From positions 79,195,501-79,259,500 of the forward strand of contig CM066731.1 of assembly GCA_033961575.1 (NCBI GenBank): a DNA stretch of 64,000 nt. Reading direction: 5' to 3'. This document shows, piece after piece, positions 10,716-22,109 of the stretch. Source of the DNA: Aselliscus stoliczkanus (Eukaryota; Chordata; Mammalia; Chiroptera; Hipposideridae). How positions within the stretch are numbered: the first letter of the stretch is position 1; each line of letters starts with the position of its first letter. The notes under the pieces are model-generated. The model was not told the origin of the DNA. It saw nothing but the letters and a program-made list of their open reading frames with translations, and did no database searches. The translations under genes and the position numbers were made by a program.

Positions 10716-12002
10716 TATATCCTCAGGCTTTTAAAGCTCAGACATTGCTTTGCCCCCATCGCCTGTTTCATTGACATGGGAAGTTATAATACAGTGGAAG
10801 GTCATCTTAAAACTGCTTTACATTCTAAATTAAAAAATATCACTTTGTAGTCAAAATTAAATTGGAAAATCTTAATGAGTGTACCATATTTGAGAGTGAC
10901 ATAGTTTAACTTAGTAAGCTCAACAGACTGATTGTTTCAGTGTTGGGCAGATTTCTGTCTCTTTAGTTACACATCAGAACAAGTAGTTGGCTTGCTCCAG
11001 GGCACATGCTCAATTTTCACCACTATTTAAATTATTACTTTTATTTCTCACTCTTATATTTGAGGTAGAAATTGAGTTGAATTCTCATAAGTTATATACT
11101 AAAACATGTGAAACTGTTTTCTAAAACTGTAAATAAGTTGTTTTCCTAAAATGAAAAATTTCTAACCAAGGGTTACCCATTATTGGGGTCACCTATCTAT
11201 CTGTTGATAATTCTATATGTATTTATCTAGTCATTGAATTACATTAACTTGTGTATGGCTTAAGACATCATTAAGGTCCTGTTTTCTATGGCACAGTTCC
11301 AAAGTGAACATGGTCCCTAAAGTGAGCAGGTCATGAAAAATATTCAAAGATTCAGAGACGCTATCTCAATTGAGGAAACATGGGTGACATCTAGTGAGAA
11401 AGGAATGCAGTTATCAAGGGTAAGAACCAGGCCATAAGTGAATAATCTGGCACCCTGAGAGCTTAGACACATACATATATCTGTGAGAAGCGAGGTGTGA
11501 GTCAAAAGGGTCTAAATTCAGGCCAAGTGAGAGCAGTTGATCTAAGTAGGACAGCGACTGACATGATAGACGGCAAGTAACCCAGAACAGGTGGAGCTCA
11601 AATGTTTTACATTCTTTTGGGGCCAGAGGTTGCCAATGATGATCTAACATGTGATTTACTTGACCGTAAGGGCCCACTGTGGGCCAGAGCTCAGGTAACG
11701 TTCACAGCCCAAGAGTTCTGGTGGGAATGTGTTGTTGACTCAGCATATGTATTGAACACAAGATCAACTCTGCAAATGACCCACCAGAAGTGGTGGGTCA
11801 AGGAAGAAGACAGAAGTTAATTCTATCTGACAAAAGGATTAAGTCTTAATCTTATGTTCACAGGCCTGATGCTGAGTAGAATTTCAGTGACTTAGAATGG
11901 AAAGCCAGCAGTTGCACAGCTTATCTTAAGAAGATCTTGACTATGGAGAAGCTCTCATCCTCAGGGGTAACCAGTTTAGGAAGGACATGGGACCCCCCAG
12001 GA
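10716..12002. other. unassigned sequence
   Basis: About 1.3 kb with no recognised gene or mobile element. Reading frames are short and without family resemblance. Confidence 0.35.
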
Positions 12003-12007
12003 TGTGT

Positions 12008-12048
<41 letters not shown>
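12003..12048. repeat. (GT)n microsatellite
   Basis: Nearly pure GT dinucleotide run of about 20 units. Confidence 0.95.
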
Positions 12049-12051
<3 letters not shown>

Positions 12052-12349
12052 AAAGTAGGCAGAAACTTTGAAGCTGCACGAACACGGTGTTTATAGACTG
12101 ATTATGGAACTTCCAGGAAAATGTGATTTGGAAGATATAACATAAATTCTGGACAGGATATATTAGTAAATTCTTAGAACTCAAGTTTCTCTCATTACTA
12201 CAGTTAAAAGACCAAAAAAAAAAAAAAAGTCGAACCAATGACATTTTTCAGTTCTTTATTTTTGGGTTGAAGACAAATTGGGGGAAAAAAATGGTATGTT
12301 AAACCAGACAAATAGAAACATCATACTGTCAGCATAAAGAACAGAATAT

Positions 12350-12587
12350 TTAGACATTTAACTTTTATTTAACTTCAAGAACTTAAAAATCTTCACTGGC
12401 ACATAGACATAAGTATAGGCATAGAGACACAACAGGTTTATATTTCTCTATTAAATATAAAGACATATAATTAATTTTGTGAAAGCTTTTCTAAGTCTTG
12501 CTTTTTCTGAATTTGAATGGTTTGATTGTAGCTTAAGGACATTCACCTCATCTTGTGGAACATTTTCTTCCGGGTTTTGGGTGTTTC
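12350..12587 (-). other. weak candidate 3'-terminal exon (minus strand)
   Basis: On the minus strand a pyrimidine-rich stretch ending cctgtaatctag precedes an open frame from 12587 to a stop at 12451 whose composition (NTQNPEENVPQDEV) looks protein-like. AATAAA-type signals follow near 12368 and 12254. I do not recognise the protein and no matching upstream exon was found, so a chance frame or an old pseudogene fragment is equally possible. Confidence 0.2.
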
Positions 12588-13250
12588 CTAGATTACAGGT
12601 GCAGGAAGGTACAGATTCATAAAGCGAGCACCAAAATCCACAAGTCCTCAGGATCTCCCTCCATCTCTCTTTGATACTCTCTCTGTAAATGTCCCCTGCT
12701 CCACTCCATCTGCAAACCAGCCTTTCCAACTGCTCACGCCCATGGCAGAAGAATGTTGTGCTTTCTGTCCAGGCTTTTTCATGTCTTCTCCATGTAATAG
12801 AGAAGCTCAGCTCAGACTGGACCCTTTAGGTGTGGATTCCAAATTCCCAGGGAAGAGGCTCGGATCAGCACAACTCAGGTGAGGTTTCATACTTGGTTCC
12901 AATAAGTAGTGGTATAAATATGACTGCTGGTCACAACCCAGTTGTCATGTAATATTTAGTTGGTGGCCTTGCAGCAGTACATAAAAAGAAAAGTGTCTAG
13001 AGAAGAGAAACTGTGATTTGGACCCACTGCCAAAGGCATACAGTACAAGAGAAATGAAGAATTTCAGAGAGCTGTCATAGAGATTGATCTTCTTACCGCT
13101 TCCCACACCGTGTCCTGTCCATAATTCTTGGAGGAAGAGGTCTAGGAAGAACATGTTAAATTTTATGCAAAAATTAAAGAGTACACATGAGATGTGAACA
13201 CACAGCACCATTGTTGATAATGTGGTTGTGACAGAGGGGAGACCAAAGTT

Positions 13251-13575
13251 ATGTGATTGTGTGTGTCTGTGAATATCTCTGTGTGTGTATCTGTGACAGG
13301 TGTGTCTGTGTGTATCTATGCCTGTGATATGTGGGTGTATGTGTCTGTCTCTGTGTGTTTATGGTACATGGCTGTGTGTGTATATATGTATATGGTATGT
13401 GGTTGTGTGTGTGTCTGTGTGTGTGGTATGTGGTTGTTTGTGTCTCTGTGTGTGGTATGTGGTTGTGTGTATCTATGTGTCTGTGTGTGTATGTGGTACA
13501 TGTGCTGTGTGTTTGTGTGTATACTTGTATCTTTCTCTGTGCTTGCTGGTGTGTGTGTGTGCATGTGTGCACAGT
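13251..13575. repeat. TG-rich minisatellite-like tract
   Basis: A 325-bp tract of TG-rich sequence carries imperfect longer units of about 30-37 bp around tggtatgtggttgtgtgtg, seen at about 13395, 13425, 13453 and 13490. It looks like a GT microsatellite that formed higher-order repeats. Long frames on both strands here are artefacts of the repeat. Confidence 0.85.
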
Positions 13576-14766
13576 GGTGTGACATGAGGCAGCTGAGCAC
13601 AGTATCAGCACATCTACTACCACGTCTTCTAGTAGGAAGTCACAATAAGCCTTCATGTGTAACATTAATCAAAATCACTGGTAAAGAGGAGGGCAAGAAA
13701 AGTGTCAGGTGCCATAGAACAGCTAAGGGGAGATACTCAGGAAAACATGACACTAACTCTTAGTGACTCTGAAATAAACTGGAGACTTGGGAGAACTGGA
13801 AATGTGCAGGGCCTGGATGTTCTTTAAGAATAGCAAGATCCAGTGAGGTGCAGAGCGCTGGCACCCATGGCTTCCGATGGCACTCAGTACCACCTGTCCC
13901 TTTCTGTTCAGCATGGCGTGTGTGGGGGGTATCTGCCTCTGCTCCTCCTAGTCCTCTGCTAGCTCTTACTTAACAGGCAACTGTCTCCGCAGTCCCTAGC
14001 TACTCTGCTACTCTGCTATATTCACTGATTCCTGTCTGAAGCCTAAAAGAGGTAGATTATTGTTCTTTTCAATGACAACAATGAAGCACCTCCCAGTATG
14101 AAGCTCGGGGGGCCATCGGGCCCCCATTGGATTCAAGAAAGAAAGCATAGATTAGGAGGTTAGTAACTTAAAAACTTAAGTAGCTAGGTGGTAGAATTTT
14201 TTGAAGAATAGCCTCTAGACAGAAATACAGCCACTAGTCAGAAATACAGCTTCTAGTCAGGAAGCAGCTATAACTGTTTGAAGCTTTTTATCCCTAAAAA
14301 AATGTTGTTAGAAATCCTCTTGGAGATTAGAAGGACTAGAGCCTTCAGTGGGAAATATATTTTTGGTTTTTACCATAAGAAGACCCACAGCAAAATGACT
14401 GTTTTATTATGCTTTTGTTCTTTATTTGATGGCTATGAGACATAGTGAGTGATTGAATATACACAGAGCTAATTCCAAAGTTGTATTTTGGATAAAAAGT
14501 TTATGTAACTAAGAATAGGCAGGCTTCTTTATCCTTCAGCTTTACAGAGAGACAAAGTCAGTTCTTCTACCACTGACCCTGATTCAGTAGCAACTGAGCG
14601 TGACCACTCCACCTAGCAGCATAGTTACCTCTATACAAGCTCAATTATAAACTGTTTTAGAAAGGTGAAATAAAGTAAGGATGAAATAACATGTTTAGTA
14701 AGCATGTTGGTAATTAAGAAAGAAATGCATTTATAGGGATATGATGGTTAACTCTACAATGGACTA
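13576..14766. other. unassigned sequence
   Basis: No gene recognised. A short GC palindrome-like stretch (ggggggccatcgggccccc) at about 14107-14126 is the only notable feature. Confidence 0.35.
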
Positions 14767-15010
14767 TAAAATAATAATGATAATATTCAATTATGTTTGT
14801 GGGATACCTATTTGGTACCTACTTGTATTGCTTTTCAAGGGTCACCATATTCAATCCCTTCTAAAAATGTACTAGCTGGGTAGCTACTGTTGCCTTTCCC
14901 TAGCTAAAGGAATAGAGATTCCAAGAATCTGGCCCAAGACAGCACTATTAGAAAATCACCTGGTGGAGCCCCGCCTCACACTTGGGTCTGTCTGACCCCA
15001 CAGTGCACTT
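14767..15010 (+). mobile_element. MIR SINE remnant
   Basis: The order follows a plus-strand MIR: ataataatgataat, a ttcaatcccttctaaaaatg segment, agctactgttgcc, then caagacagcactatt and a 3' part near cacttgggtctgtctgacc. Highly diverged. Confidence 0.45.
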
Positions 15011-15551
15011 GGTTTCACTGTCTGGCATGGGCCAGGCACACAAGAATCTGTCTGTTATGTCCCCAGGCTTAGACCCAGTTCTAAGTTCTATTTTTAGGCC
15101 TCACTTTAGATCTATTGACTTTTCACTGTGAGGCCAGGTGTGTGCCATCAATGATTGCTACCTGTGACTTTCTTCTGGTCCTAGAAATCCCCCAGCTGAG
15201 GCTAAGCAACCATCAACAAATCAGTGGAAAGTTTGGTGAGAGGATGTTGGCAATTTCTTTCAATGGTTTTGTTTTGTGAAACTATTTATCATTTTGATCC
15301 TTTGTACAAGCCACATTACACTCAAGTTCATAGAAAATAGGGAGATACACCTATCTGCAAAATTTTACCATGCATCGATTTATTTCAAAAAATGAACTGA
15401 AGCATGACTTGTAAATATGACGGAAAGAAAGTCATATGTGGAAACTCTTTGCAAATTGTGGAGCACAGAGCAAGTGAAGGTGAGAGCTGGGAACTTGAAC
15501 CTTGAGAGCAATGTAAGGATATTAGTTATCAAGAAAAGCTGGCTTTTTCTT
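15011..15551. other. unassigned sequence
   Basis: I see no gene or assignable repeat. Confidence 0.3.
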
Positions 15552-15972
15552 AAGATTTTATTGGAGAATGGGGGGAGGGAACAGCGTTAGGGAATCGGGG
15601 AAGGGGAACAGACAAGTTGCTGTCCTTTGGTTCTTCAGTCTAGTTGTGGAGGACATCGCTTCAATGGGCCATGTTGGTTACTGTGATAATTGTGCTCTTC
15701 CCAGCTGAGATAGATCAGTCATCAGCCATTGGACAGCCACTCACAGTGGCTCAATGCAGCTCTAGCCCACTGCCTGCCACCCAAGGTAGCTTCCGGCGGC
15801 CTACTGCAGCCCCACTGCAGTCTACATTGTCGCCGGTGACTCACTGCAGCCCAGCTCCAGGTTGAGCTGTTGTTCACCATCTTAGTTGTATAGGGATCTA
15901 AACCAGTGACCCTGCTACTCAGAGCTCGCGCTCCCAAACCAACTCTTACCCAGCGAGCTATTCGGCCAGCCC
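15552..15972 (-). mobile_element. composite ~420-bp SINE, copy 1
   Basis: On the minus strand a tRNA-like head (gggctggccgaatagctcgc) is followed by a long body with short GC-rich repeats around cagccactcacagtggc, then cccttccccgattcccta, and ends near tccaataaaatctt. Flanks show a TSD-like pair: aaagctggcttttt at about 15535-15549 and aaagctcgcatttt from 15973. Two more copies lie at 22981-23425 and 50845-51304. A head-only relation to the shorter SINEs is plausible. Confidence 0.8.
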
Positions 15973-16854
15973 AAAGCTCGCATTTTTTAAAACCACCAGG
16001 AAGGAAATATCTAGCTGATACAAAGAACAGAGCTCCCAAGATTCAGCAATTATGCTTTTATATTTACTCATTCATTCATTCATTCATTCATCCATGCTTT
16101 TTTTTAAAAAATATCTATGGCCAGATATTGGGCTTTTATTTAAGATAAAACAATACATAAAACAAATATTTGGCTTAAAATCTTCACTCAATAGTAAAAG
16201 TTACAGATACATATACAAACAGTAACAATGCAGGCTCAGTAGCATTATTACAGAGTGCGGTCCAAGTGCCAGGCATGTAAATTAGAAGGGGTGCTTATAG
16301 TGAAGGAAACTGCTTCTCTACTCCTCATGAATGACTCTGCTAGTACCTCTCTATGGATATCAAACATGCGCATATTAGACTCTAATGTTATTATTTTTTT
16401 AAAATTCTGAGCCTGATTGAAAATATCTATGTGCTGCTTTGCCTTCTTACTGGGTTGAACAAGAAAGATGGGAACTGATGAGGAAATCATTGATGTTTCC
16501 TAGCTGGTAGAGGGTTTCTTTCAGCCCATATGACACATATATCTACACCTTTTTTTTTTTTTCTCATAACTATTAGGATGACTTACTTTTGTTGGGGAAC
16601 CTCGGGGAGGAGTGAGCCATAAACTGAGCATTTCTTAGACCATGACCCCAAGCTGAGACCTTGTGAAAATGCAATGTCTACATCATAATGGGTGTCAGAG
16701 GGGATTATAGAACTGAGAAGCCTAGGAGACAGACTCTTCCCATCAGCCCATAGCTGGCTGTACATTTGTCCTGGCAGGGAAAGGTGGAGATGGGCCAGTG
16801 AACCTCAGTGTGGGAGCCTCACTAGAGGTGCATGAACCAGTGTTTAATTACATG
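15973..16854. other. unassigned sequence with (ATTC)n
   Basis: It holds a short (ATTC)n run at about 16068-16092. The rest shows no gene. The minus-strand frames at 16248-16490 and 16583-16765 have no recognisable product. Confidence 0.35.
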
Positions 16855-17065
16855 GGCTAGTGAGCAAGACCACCTGACCTCAAGTCTTGATGCTGCTGCC
16901 ACTTCCTACCTATATGAGCATGAGCAATTCACTTAACTTTGTCCTCAGTTACCCCCTGGTGAATAATAATGATAACTGTATACTATGAGACATGCATGAA
17001 TAAATTCAGGTAAAGCCCATAGAACAGCGCCTGGCACACAATAAGTGCTATATAAAAATTTGCTA
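16855..17065 (-). mobile_element. MIR SINE remnant
   Basis: Read as the reverse of a MIR: ctgctgccacttcctacct, then tgagcaattcacttaact, a ctcagttacc motif, an AAT-rich run, and agcgcctggcacacaataag toward the end. The landmarks and their order are convincing although diverged. Confidence 0.75.
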
Positions 17066-17296
17066 TTATTATTACTACTACCTCCATTATCACCATTATT
17101 ATTAATATAGAATGAAATAAAGAAGTAAATATATATTTATGTTTTTATATATATGTGTGTGTATTCAAGCCAAATCCTCCTACTATATTTTTTACTGAAA
17201 CTACTCCCTCCTCTATTCATATACAGGTAAGTCCTTCTCTTTTAGCTGTTGGGACACCTTAATTTTAAAAGATAATTGCTGGCAATGATGGCTAGA

Positions 17297-18397
17297 TGCG
17301 GGGGACCAGCCTCCGCTGACCAGGGTTTCCCTCAGGTGGAGACAGCGTCGGCAAGGGAGGAAAATAAGGGAGACAGTGGAGACACCGGGGAGTTAAAGAG
17401 AAAAGGAAAAAAGTGTCACACTTTATTGCCAGAGCATGTTCATTTTATAGGGATTCTTGACCATTGCCTCAATCACATGAGTTTGGTGGTTTCTAGTTCC
17501 CAGGATTTACTCAAGTCTTTACTTCCCTGTAATTGCTCTCTCCAGGATGTATTGTGACTTACTCTTCCATTAAAGGATTACCTTGTCTTTATTATGATAA
17601 TTGCCATGAAACCCAGACTTAGTTTCTGTATATCACCTAAAGAATGTTTACTATGACTATCTTAACTATCTAGAAATCATCCTAAATCCTAGCAGTTAAA
17701 CACAATCATAAAACTCACAGGACATATACTTGAACTATACCAAAAGACTAAGAATGGCTGTGTTTAGGGTAAAAGCATCTAAAATCTATTCGTATGTAAA
17801 TACAATACCTAGCAACCAAAAGGGTCTCACACCTCTCTTATCCTACAGAGGGCTGCATTCTCAGTCAAAGCTTCAGTATCTGTTGCTGCAACAAGGCACT
17901 GGGCAAAGGAATTCACACAAGGCTAATTAACAAACCCATGGTCAGCGGATGTCTTTGAGCTGCCTCTTACCCGGAACTCTCATGGCCTGAAGACTTTTAA
18001 TCTTCAAGGAGACTATTCACAGTAGGGCCCTTAGGCAAGTGCATCAGCTTCTCACAGGCCTGAGTTTTCTGGCCTGAGTTTGTCAGAGGTCTGTGCCTCA
18101 GTTTCCAAGGGGCTTGAGACCCCAATATCTCAGTTCAGGGGTCCCCTCGGTTTGTAGCCTGTTTTAGGGAGTTTCCTTCTCTTTAGGAAATCTTGCCCCA
18201 TCGCTGGCTTACACAACCAGCTATCATCAGGGTACCACAAGAACTTGTCACAAATGCAGTGAATATATTGTCTCCTATAGGAAAGGCACATGGTTTCATA
18301 GAGGTAGGAGATATTACATGACCAACCATAAGGCAGCACTCCTAATATCCAGTGCTGAGCAGGTCAGTGTGACCTTGTCAGATGTCGGCTCCCGGCA
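17297..18397 (-). mobile_element. solo LTR with 6-bp TSD (class II-like ERV)
   Basis: Plus-strand ends are tgcgggggacc and ctcccggca, so the minus-strand LTR runs TGCCGGGAG to CCCCCGCA. The flanks are an exact 6-bp duplication, gctaga, at 17291-17296 and 18398-18403. On the minus strand a TATA-like cctataaaat and an AATAAA signal in ggcaataaag lie about 35 bp apart near 17430-17460, as in a real LTR. A 6-bp TSD and TG...CA ends fit betaretrovirus-like elements. No internal sequence remains, so recombination between LTRs is inferred. Confidence 0.9.
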
Positions 18398-18403
18398 GCT
18401 AGA

Positions 18404-19218
18404 GAAGAAAAAGGAGAGGGGCTGTAATCCTTCAACAAGGGATGAGATGTGATTGAATCAGACCCTTGTATTAATATTACAAGCACTAGAGATGGACAAA
18501 AAAGTGACTCAACATTGAAGGCTCTGAAGTATGGATTCTCCCACCAACCAATCCCTCACTCATGGGAGCTCCTTTTTCAGCTGTCCTTTAGTTGCCTTTT
18601 TGACCAAGGTGGGAGAAATTGAATCAGGTGAGTTTTTCCTTTGATCCATGGTATTCTACTACATTAAACATCTTAGTATCAAGCATAGTTTCTGGCATTT
18701 ACAAGATGCTTAGATATATATTATAGTTAATGTAGGAATAACAGTATGTCTCCATAACCAAAATTTCCCCCAGTCTATGAAGATTGATTAGGAAGAGTCA
18801 CAGAGCCCAAGCCTAGAGTGCCCATCCTAGAACCATCTTGGGAGGATGGAGTCCTTGGTTCAGAATCATGACTTGTTTGGACCAAAGAGCAAGTAGCTGG
18901 CTGGATATTGTAGTGCTGGTTGTGGCAGGATTTCAGAGTCTGATGTCATTAGATACCTTTAATACTTAGCCTGCCCACTGTATTCAGAGTCCATGCCTTT
19001 CAAACAGCTTTTCAATGATTTGGTCACTTGTGTAGCTCCCCTAAAGGATTAGGCAACAGAGTCCATACTCTTACAATTTCTGAGATATAATGCTATATTG
19101 TTAATGAATAAATCTGTATTCCATGGCATGTATCACACTCTTGTGAATTAGGTTAGTGGTGTGTGTTAAGTTGGCACGAATCAGGCTCCTTATGTTTAGT
19201 TTCCTCTGGGACAAAAAA
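18404..19218. other. unassigned sequence
   Basis: No gene or repeat recognised. Confidence 0.3.
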
Positions 19219-19260
19219 TACCTACCTACCTACCTACCTACCTACCTACCTACCTACCTA
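19219..19260. repeat. (TACC)n microsatellite
   Basis: About ten perfect tetranucleotide units. Confidence 0.95.
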
Positions 19261-19424
19261 AAACAAAAATTAAAAAATGAACTGACCAAATAAATTTGTG
19301 AAGCTGAGAGCCAGACACTCAGTCTTAGAGATGTTACCCAGTCTCCTAGCAATGGTTCTGTTGCTCTTTCTTCTGGAAGCACCTAGGTCTTGCCCTATAG
19401 ACTTGTATTCAAAATACAGACATG

Positions 19425-19547
19425 CAGGGCCGGCCAAGTGGCGCGGTGGTTAAGTGCTGGCTTGGGAAGCCAGCGGCCCTGGTTCGGTCCCACATATGAG
19501 GGCCAGTGATACTGCCCTCAAAACAACAACAACAACAACAAAAAAAA
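19425..19547 (+). mobile_element. young tRNA-derived SINE
   Basis: It begins ggccggccaagtggcgcgg, has box B ggttcggtccc and the body gagggccagtgatactg, and ends in a (CAA)n/A tail. The TSD aatacagacat lies on both sides (about 19413-19423 and 19549-19559). Confidence 0.95.
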
Positions 19548-19559
19548 AAATACAGACAT

Positions 19560-20705
19560 CCTCACAGAATATGCTCACTTCCATTGTTACAGCCTTAGTG
19601 CAAACCGTGTGTAAGGGTCTTAAATAATAGGGTTATAAAACTTCCATTCTGCTCTGCTTATCTTCTCTCTCATGGTAGGCAAGGATATTTTAATGACACC
19701 TTGGCCAGATTCTATAGCTTCTCAGTGACTCTCGGCTTTTGGAATATCTCAACTCAATATTTAGACTCATTATTTCTCAATTCAAAGCTTTATTCTCCAA
19801 CACAATTCAAATTTCCTTATCTCTTTATTCCTCTTCTATGCTCCAGCTCAGGCTCAGCTATTCCGAAGTCTAGTCTCTTGGGTTAGCTGGGGAAAGGGTT
19901 ATATGTTAAACTCTTCGTCTATTTCACCTCATCCTCTCTTAGGTGTTAATTCCACAGCTGTATTGTGGCAGGGAAAATTAGAGCAGGAAGTGTTATGGTG
20001 AATGTATACTTACTTGAATTAGTGAGAGTTCTCCCCTTGTAGGCTGACACTAGTTCACTGGATAATATCAGATAGCAAGCAACAAAACTGGCCACCTCGT
20101 AGGGAGCAGATAAGGGTCCTTTGGAAGGTTTTGGTGGGACCCATTGCCCTGCATTGTTACAAGATCTAGTCCTGAACTTACCTCTTTCACCACTTCCTAA
20201 GTTCCCACCATGGTGTTCCATCTTGGACCCTCTTATTCCTGGCTCCCCTTAAACTGGAAACCAAATCTCCTGATTGGGGTACATGCTCACCTAGCTTCTG
20301 TAGTTCCCACTAACCCCATGGAACACTCGTTTGCACATAAAAGGGCAGGACTACTGCTACTCAGTTTGTGCTAACATCTCTCAGCAATTCTATTTGCCTT
20401 GCTCAGATAACACGCAGGAACAAGTCCATGACTATGCAGATGTCTATCCAAAACTTTATCAGTCTCATAATTACTGTATAGGTACTTCTTATGACATTAC
20501 ATTATTTAGATTTGGATATGAAAACATGTCCTTCCTAAGCCAATAATGCATTGGTGCCTCTGTTTTCCTATTCCACTGTAACCATCTCTGTGTATCTTTA
20601 CAAACTTAGACTGTGTGGTATTTAGCACCTTTGATCCTCAGACTTAGTTCTTAGATAAGAAAGTTCTTAGCTAAGTTCTCAGACAAGAAAAATCAATCTG
20701 TCCTG

Positions 20706-20706
<1 letters not shown>
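19560..20706. other. unassigned sequence
   Basis: AT-rich sequence without a recognisable gene. Frames at 19946-20221 (minus) and 20331-20546 (plus) have no family resemblance. Confidence 0.3.

Positions 20707-20757
<51 letters not shown>
20707..20757. repeat. (TA)n microsatellite
   Basis: Pure TA run of about 25 units next to the solo LTR at 20774. Confidence 0.95.
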
Positions 20758-20761
<4 letters not shown>

Positions 20762-20773
20762 CTATAAATATAT

Positions 20774-21374
20774 TGTCATGTTCTTCACAACAGAGCAGTG
20801 GGAATGGAGAATGGATGGCAAAAGATTAAGAAAAGAGAGAGACTCAAATAAGAGAAATGCAGTTTGGGCCCAGGGAACTTCCAGCCTTCTTGTGGACTGA
20901 GAGAGTCCCGAATCGGGCCTGACTGCTCCTTTTATTATTTTACACATAAGCAAAGATCAATGTAGCTTCTGCAGTCTGTGAGTCTCACACCCGAAAACAT
21001 AACTCAGGGCCAAATCACCCACGCCTGCAAGCTGCCATTACTGGAGGTCCCATGAGGTTATTGTCATGCAGCTCTTAAGAGACAGTAACTTCCTCTGCCA
21101 AGGCTTACTGATAAGAATGCAGAGGACAGATATTATCACATCAATAGATCATTTCACATGCAGGCTGCCTGTGATTCCTCCCATTGGCACCCACTGGCAC
21201 CCACATGGCTGTGTCTGGTTTAAGTCATTTCTACCTTGAGAAATCTTACCCATCATTGACTAACCAGCCACTTTCTGGGGCCAAATAGGGATATATACAG
21301 TAAGCATAATATTGAAGTAATGATCTGTCTTTATGAAAAAGTGTATGGGGCAGACAGGCAGGCTATAATGTGAA
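20774..21374 (-). mobile_element. solo LTR, family shared with 58970-59615
   Basis: The minus-strand sequence aligns along its whole length with the plus-strand LTR at 58970-59615: the start (attatagcctgcctgtctg), the block aattatgcttactgtatata-like, cattcttatcagtaag, gcatgacaataacctcatg, an AATAAA signal in aaataataaaagga, and the end tgaagaacatgaca. The two differ by several indels. Neither has internal sequence. Confidence 0.75.
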
Positions 21375-21574
21375 TATATATATAAATTTTGACTCTCTGT
21401 TGGAGCCTTACACCTCCTTGCCATTTCTGACAAACAAATCTCAGGAAGTGTGCAATTCCCATATGTATCCTGGTCACATATGACATCCTCATTTTTAGGA
21501 AGACATGGGCCATGTGAAAAAATGTTTATGAATCACTGTAACCTATTCTTGTTAATGGCAAAAATATTTTAATA

Positions 21575-21700
21575 TACCCTTTTACTCATTCATTTGTTCA
21601 ATACATATTTATTGAAAGCCTGCCATGTGCCAGTCACTAGTGCTGAAAAGATGCAAGAATCTACTACTATCTAGTTTGGGAGACAGGTAATTCAGGTGTC
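21575..21700 (-). mobile_element. L2-like 3' end remnant
   Basis: cattcatttgttcaatac, atatttattgaaagcc and gccatgtgccagtcac give the reverse complement of an L2-type 3' end. Confidence 0.6.
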
Positions 21701-22109
21701 AAAAGGGAGGGAAGGAATCTACTGCTTCTGGAGGAAAGGGACAGGAACAAAACTTTCTTCCCAGGAGATGCAAACAACATGCTTAACCATAAAAGAAAGA
21801 GAAGAGAGGAGCTTAAAGATGAAAACTTGGGTGACACCAAGAGTAAGAGATTTGAAAAAATGAAGTCAGTAGGGGGGAAGAATGGCATAGGAATGGTGGC
21901 TCTCCAAATAAGATAGCACAATGCTGCAAAAACCAGTGGAGAAAGAAGTTTTAGAATAGAAGAGGAATTAATCATACTGAGTGCCATATGAGGCATGACA
22001 ATTAAGTTCATGAACTCATCCTAGAAAAAGTGCTACATACCTCATTGCTGAATATCACTATAGTCACCTTCAAAGTACTCCCCTTGGGAAGCCATGCACT
22101 AATACCAGT

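Noticed and set aside
13316..13763. Frames of 83-168 codons on both strands rich in Cys/Val or Thr/His
   Set aside because: They are translations of GT/CA repeats, open in several frames at once.
15722..16039. 105-codon minus-strand frame and similar frames at 23050-23402 and 50884-51156
   Set aside because: They lie wholly or mostly within copies of the composite SINE and repeat from copy to copy.
19219..19260. Regular repeats that could suggest an array
   Set aside because: Plain TACC tetranucleotide microsatellite without spacers; there is no CRISPR in this eukaryotic DNA.
19425..19547. Possible functional tRNA gene
   Set aside because: The tRNA-like head lacks a complete cloverleaf and is followed by a SINE body, A tail and TSD; the same applies to the other SINE copies and to the Ves element.
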